Below, piece by piece: positions 5,379 to 7,762 of a stretch of 7,762 bases of DNA (its first letter is position 1; each line of letters starts with the position of its first letter). A program made the position numbers and the translations under genes. This DNA is from Flavobacterium sp. (GTDB lineage: Bacteria; Bacteroidota; Bacteroidia; Flavobacteriales; Flavobacteriaceae): the NCBI GenBank assembly GCA_017989775.1, contig JAGNPF010000058.1, positions 1-7,762 of the forward strand, given 5' to 3'. The notes below the pieces were generated by a model that ran no database searches, had not been told where the DNA came from, and worked only from the letters and a program-made list of their open reading frames with translations.

Positions 5379-5401
5379 CACCACAAAATTCTTACTACAC
5401 C

Positions 5402-6928
5402 ATGAACACAACAAAAACAATCAAGTCTGCATTAATTTCTGTCTTTTCAAAAGAAGGTTTGGAACCCATAATAAAGAAATTACACGAGCAAAACGTAATC
5501 TTTTATTCTACGGGTGGAACCGAAGAGTTTATTAAAAACTTGGGTATTCCTGTTGTTCCTGTCGAAGATGTTACTTCCTATCCGTCCATTCTTGGTGGAA
5601 GGGTAAAAACCTTGCACCCAAAAGTTTTTGGAGGAATCTTGAATCGTCAAGACAACGAAAGCGATGTGCAACAAATGAAGGAATACGACATTCCTCAAAT
5701 TGATTTGGTGATTGTTGATTTGTATCCTTTCGAAAAAACGGTTGCTTCGGGAGCTAGCGAAAGCGATATTATCGAAAAAATAGATATTGGCGGGATTTCG
5801 TTGATTCGTGCCGCCGCAAAAAACTTCAAGGATACCGTAATTATTCCTTCGGTTGCCGAATATGGTTTGTTTTTGGACGTCATCAGCAAACAAAACGGAG
5901 CCACGACATTGGAAGACCGAAAAATGTTTGCCACCAAGGCATTTCATGTTTCATCTCATTATGACACGGCAATTTTCAACTATTTCAATACGGACGAAAC
6001 CATTTTGAAAACCAGCATTGACAATGGGCAAGTGTTGAGATATGGAGAAAATCCACACCAAAAAGGATTTTTCTTTGGCGATTTTGACGCGATGTTCCAA
6101 AAAGTGCATGGAAAAGAATTGTCGTACAACAATTTGTTGGATGTGGATGCAGCCGTAAATTTGATTAACGAATTCAAAAACGATGGGCCAACTTTCGCCA
6201 TCTTGAAACACAACAACGCTTGCGGATTAGCAACAAGACCAACCATCAGCGAAGCGTATAATGCGGCTTTGGCTTGCGATCCAACTTCAGCTTTTGGTGG
6301 CGTTTTGATTGCCAACACCAAAATTGATGTTGCAACTGCCACCGAAATCAACAAATTGTTTTGTGAAGTGGTCATCGCTCCAAGTTATGACGAAGCGGCC
6401 GTTGCCATCTTGCAAGAAAAGAAAAACAGAATTATTTTGATTCAAAATGAAGTGGAATTGCCTCAAAAACAAGTAAGAACTTGTTTGAACGGACTTTTGG
6501 TTCAAGAAAGAAATAACATCACGGATACTAAAGCGGACCTAAAAACCGTTACCTTAACAGCGCCAACGGCACAGGAAGTGGAAGATTTGATTTTTGCATC
6601 AAAAGTGTGTAAAAATACCAAGTCCAACACGATAGTTTTTGCCAAAAACGGAACCTTGATTTCGTCGGGAACGGGACAAACCTCAAGAGTGGATGCCTTG
6701 ATGCAGGCAGTTGACAAAGCGAAAGCTTTTGGATTCAGCTTGGAAGGAGCCTCGATGGCGAGCGACGCCTTTTTCCCTTTTCCGGATTGCGTGCAACTCG
6801 CAAAAGAAGCAGGAATAACAGCCGTTATCCAACCCGGAGGATCAATAAAAGACCAATTGAGCATCGATTATTGCAACGAAAATAAATTGGCAATGGTATT
6901 TACAGGAACACGTCATTTCAAACATTAA
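5402..6928 (+). CDS. purH: Bifunctional AICAR transformylase/IMP cyclohydrolase
   Basis: It catalyses the last two steps of IMP synthesis: formylation of AICAR with 10-formyltetrahydrofolate, then ring closure. The 508 residues match the family length. The N-terminal MGS-like cyclohydrolase domain (about 5-150) shows STGGTEEFIKNLGIPV (36-51), the DVTSYPSILGGRVKTLHPKV stretch (56-75) and the IDIGGISLIRAAAKN segment (127-141). The transformylase domain carries RYGENPHQKG (213-222), the catalytic KHNNACGLA (269-277; Lys269-His270), SAFGGV (296-301), SDAFFPFPD (454-462) and PGGSIKDQ (478-485), and ends FTGTRHFKH. ATG at 5402 is supported by both the family N-terminus and the promoter just upstream. 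The gene is complete and shows nothing unusual. mreB starts 53 bases after its stop with no terminator between, so readthrough into mreB is likely. Confidence 0.98.
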   Translation: MNTTKTIKSALISVFSKEGLEPIIKKLHEQNVIFYSTGGTEEFIKNLGIPVVPVEDVTSYPSILGGRVKTLHPKVFGGILNRQDNESDVQQMKEYDIPQIDLVIVDLYPFEKTVASGASESDIIEKIDIGGISLIRAAAKNFKDTVIIPSVAEYGLFLDVISKQNGATTLEDRKMFATKAFHVSSHYDTAIFNYFNTDETILKTSIDNGQVLRYGENPHQKGFFFGDFDAMFQKVHGKELSYNNLLDVDAAVNLINEFKNDGPTFAILKHNNACGLATRPTISEAYNAALACDPTSAFGGVLIANTKIDVATATEINKLFCEVVIAPSYDEAAVAILQEKKNRIILIQNEVELPQKQVRTCLNGLLVQERNNITDTKADLKTVTLTAPTAQEVEDLIFASKVCKNTKSNTIVFAKNGTLISSGTGQTSRVDALMQAVDKAKAFGFSLEGASMASDAFFPFPDCVQLAKEAGITAVIQPGGSIKDQLSIDYCNENKLAMVFTGTRHFKH

Positions 6929-6934
6929 TTTGTT

Positions 6935-6942
6935 TAGCTTTG
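6935..6942 (+). promoter_or_regulatory. Candidate -7 element for mreB
   Basis: TAGCTTTG matches TAnnTTTG exactly, 6 bases after the purH stop and 39 bases before the mreB ATG, predicting a leader of about 35 bases. No clear TTG stands 17-23 bases upstream, where the sequence is still purH coding, so the promoter may be weak and supplement readthrough from purH. Confidence 0.5.
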
Positions 6943-6981
6943 TACCTTACAAATTTATAACTTTTAAACCCTTAAAAATTT

Positions 6982-7762
6982 ATGGGATTTTTTGATTTCA
7001 TGACCGAGGATATCGCGATAGACCTTGGTACCGCAAACACTTTAATCATACATAATGATAAAGTAGTAATTGACAGCCCTTCGATAGTTGCTCGTGATAG
7101 AATATCAGGAAAAATCATTGCTGTTGGTAAAGAAGCCAACATGATGCAAGGGAAAACCCATGAAAACATTAAAACGATAAGACCTTTGAAAGACGGTGTA
7201 ATTGCCGATTTTGATGCTTCCGAAAAAATGATCAGTATGCTCATCAAAAGCATTCCGGCATTGAAAAAAAGAATGTTTACCCCAGCATTGAGAATGGTGG
7301 TTTGTATTCCTTCCGGAATTACCGAAGTGGAGATGAGAGCGGTAAAAGAGTCTTGTGAAAGAGTAAATGGTAAAGAAGTCTATTTGATTCACGAACCAAT
7401 GGCTGCGGCAATTGGTATCGGTATCGACATCATGCAACCAAAAGGAAATATAATCGTGGATATCGGGGGTGGAACGACTGAAATCGCCGTAATTGCATTG
7501 GGTGGAATTGTGTGCGACAAATCGGTGAAAATTGCCGGTGACGTTTTTACCAATGACATCGTGTATTACATGCGTACCCAACACAACCTTTTTGTTGGAG
7601 AAAGCACGGCAGAGAAAATAAAAATTCAAGTAGGTGCAGCCATCGAAGACTTGGAAACTCCTCCAGAAGAAATGTCGGTTCAAGGTAGGGATTTGTTGAC
7701 TGGTAAACCAAAACAAGTAGCGGTTTCTTATAGAGAAATTGCCAAAGCTTTGGACAAATCCA
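6982..7762 (+). CDS. mreB: Rod-shape-determining actin homologue MreB (3' end beyond window)
   Basis: MreB polymerises on the inner face of the cytoplasmic membrane and guides lateral cell-wall synthesis with MreC, MreD, RodA and PBP2. The first 260 codons are present, about three quarters of the usual 340-350 residues, and the frame is open to the window edge. It opens with an amphipathic MGFFDFMTEDIAIDLGTANT (1-20). DLGTANT (14-20) is the phosphate-1 loop, CIPSGITEVEMRAV (108-121) is a conserved MreB stretch, HEPMAAAIG (137-145) matches the family, and DIGGGTTEIAV (160-170) is the phosphate-2 loop. IAGDVFTNDIVYYMR (184-198) corresponds to the 'GDxMDxxI' helix, with Phe-Thr-Asn in place of the common Met-Asp. 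The ATG at 6982 fits the family N-terminus. I expect mreC and mreD next, which would make this the first gene of the shape operon. Confidence 0.97.
   Translation, partial: MGFFDFMTEDIAIDLGTANTLIIHNDKVVIDSPSIVARDRISGKIIAVGKEANMMQGKTHENIKTIRPLKDGVIADFDASEKMISMLIKSIPALKKRMFTPALRMVVCIPSGITEVEMRAVKESCERVNGKEVYLIHEPMAAAIGIGIDIMQPKGNIIVDIGGGTTEIAVIALGGIVCDKSVKIAGDVFTNDIVYYMRTQHNLFVGESTAEKIKIQVGAAIEDLETPPEEMSVQGRDLLTGKPKQVAVSYREIAKALDKS

Noticed and set aside
5348..5401. An 18-residue N-terminal extension of PurH from TTG at 5348
   Set aside because: It would start inside the promoter (TTTG 5347-5350) and upstream of the predicted transcript start; PurH proteins begin near the ATG at 5402.
5480..5947. 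A 155-codon open frame on the minus strand
   Set aside because: It is antisense to the cyclohydrolase domain of purH and shows no family pattern or promoter of its own.
7105..7716. A 203-codon open frame on the minus strand
   Set aside because: It lies entirely opposite mreB, whose plus-strand translation has every expected actin-fold motif. The minus-strand product is rich in His, Phe and Asn, as expected from an antisense reading.

Overview
The window looks like a chromosomal segment from a Flavobacterium-like member of the Bacteroidota. The evidence is the AT-rich intergenic DNA, the TAnnTTTG-type -7 promoter elements ahead of several genes, the near absence of Shine-Dalgarno sites, the class II HMG-CoA reductase paired with a GYDIA-type GHMP kinase, and the purH-mreB neighbourhood. 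The genus is an inference from these traits, not something the sequence proves.

Layout. Bases 2-274 (+) hold the last 90 codons of a PpiD/SurA-like periplasmic peptidyl-prolyl isomerase, closed by a strong intrinsic terminator (295-322). Bases 325-826 hold a 67-residue two-helix membrane protein (475-678, +). It is flanked by two inverted copies of a REP-like palindrome whose stems differ by compensatory changes. Bases 827-3115 (-) hold a two-gene mevalonate-pathway operon: HMG-CoA reductase, then a 29-nt nested palindrome, then the GHMP kinase. Bases 3216-3929 carry a small orphan lipoprotein gene (3419-3850, -) bracketed by an inverted pair of 29-nt repeats; a bulged long hairpin lies beyond its 3' end. 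Bases 3984-5237 (-) encode a MacB/FtsX-type ABC permease. purH (5402-6928, +) runs divergently from it with a clear promoter, and mreB (6982 to the window end, +) follows.

How the genes work together. The reductase and kinase supply isoprenoid precursors for quinones, the undecaprenyl carrier and carotenoids. purH completes IMP synthesis. mreB is probably the first gene of a rod-shape operon (mreC, mreD, a transpeptidase and rodA usually follow, beyond this window). The PPIase, the lipoprotein and the permease belong to the cell envelope.

Most of the window is ordinary core genome. I found no CRISPR array, RNA gene, transposase or toxin-antitoxin pair. The interesting material is in the intergenic DNA: the covarying REP-like pair, the phased AATTTGTG triplet repeats around the lipoprotein gene, and the palindrome next to the kinase start. 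The kinase is also a candidate for the phosphomevalonate kinase step.
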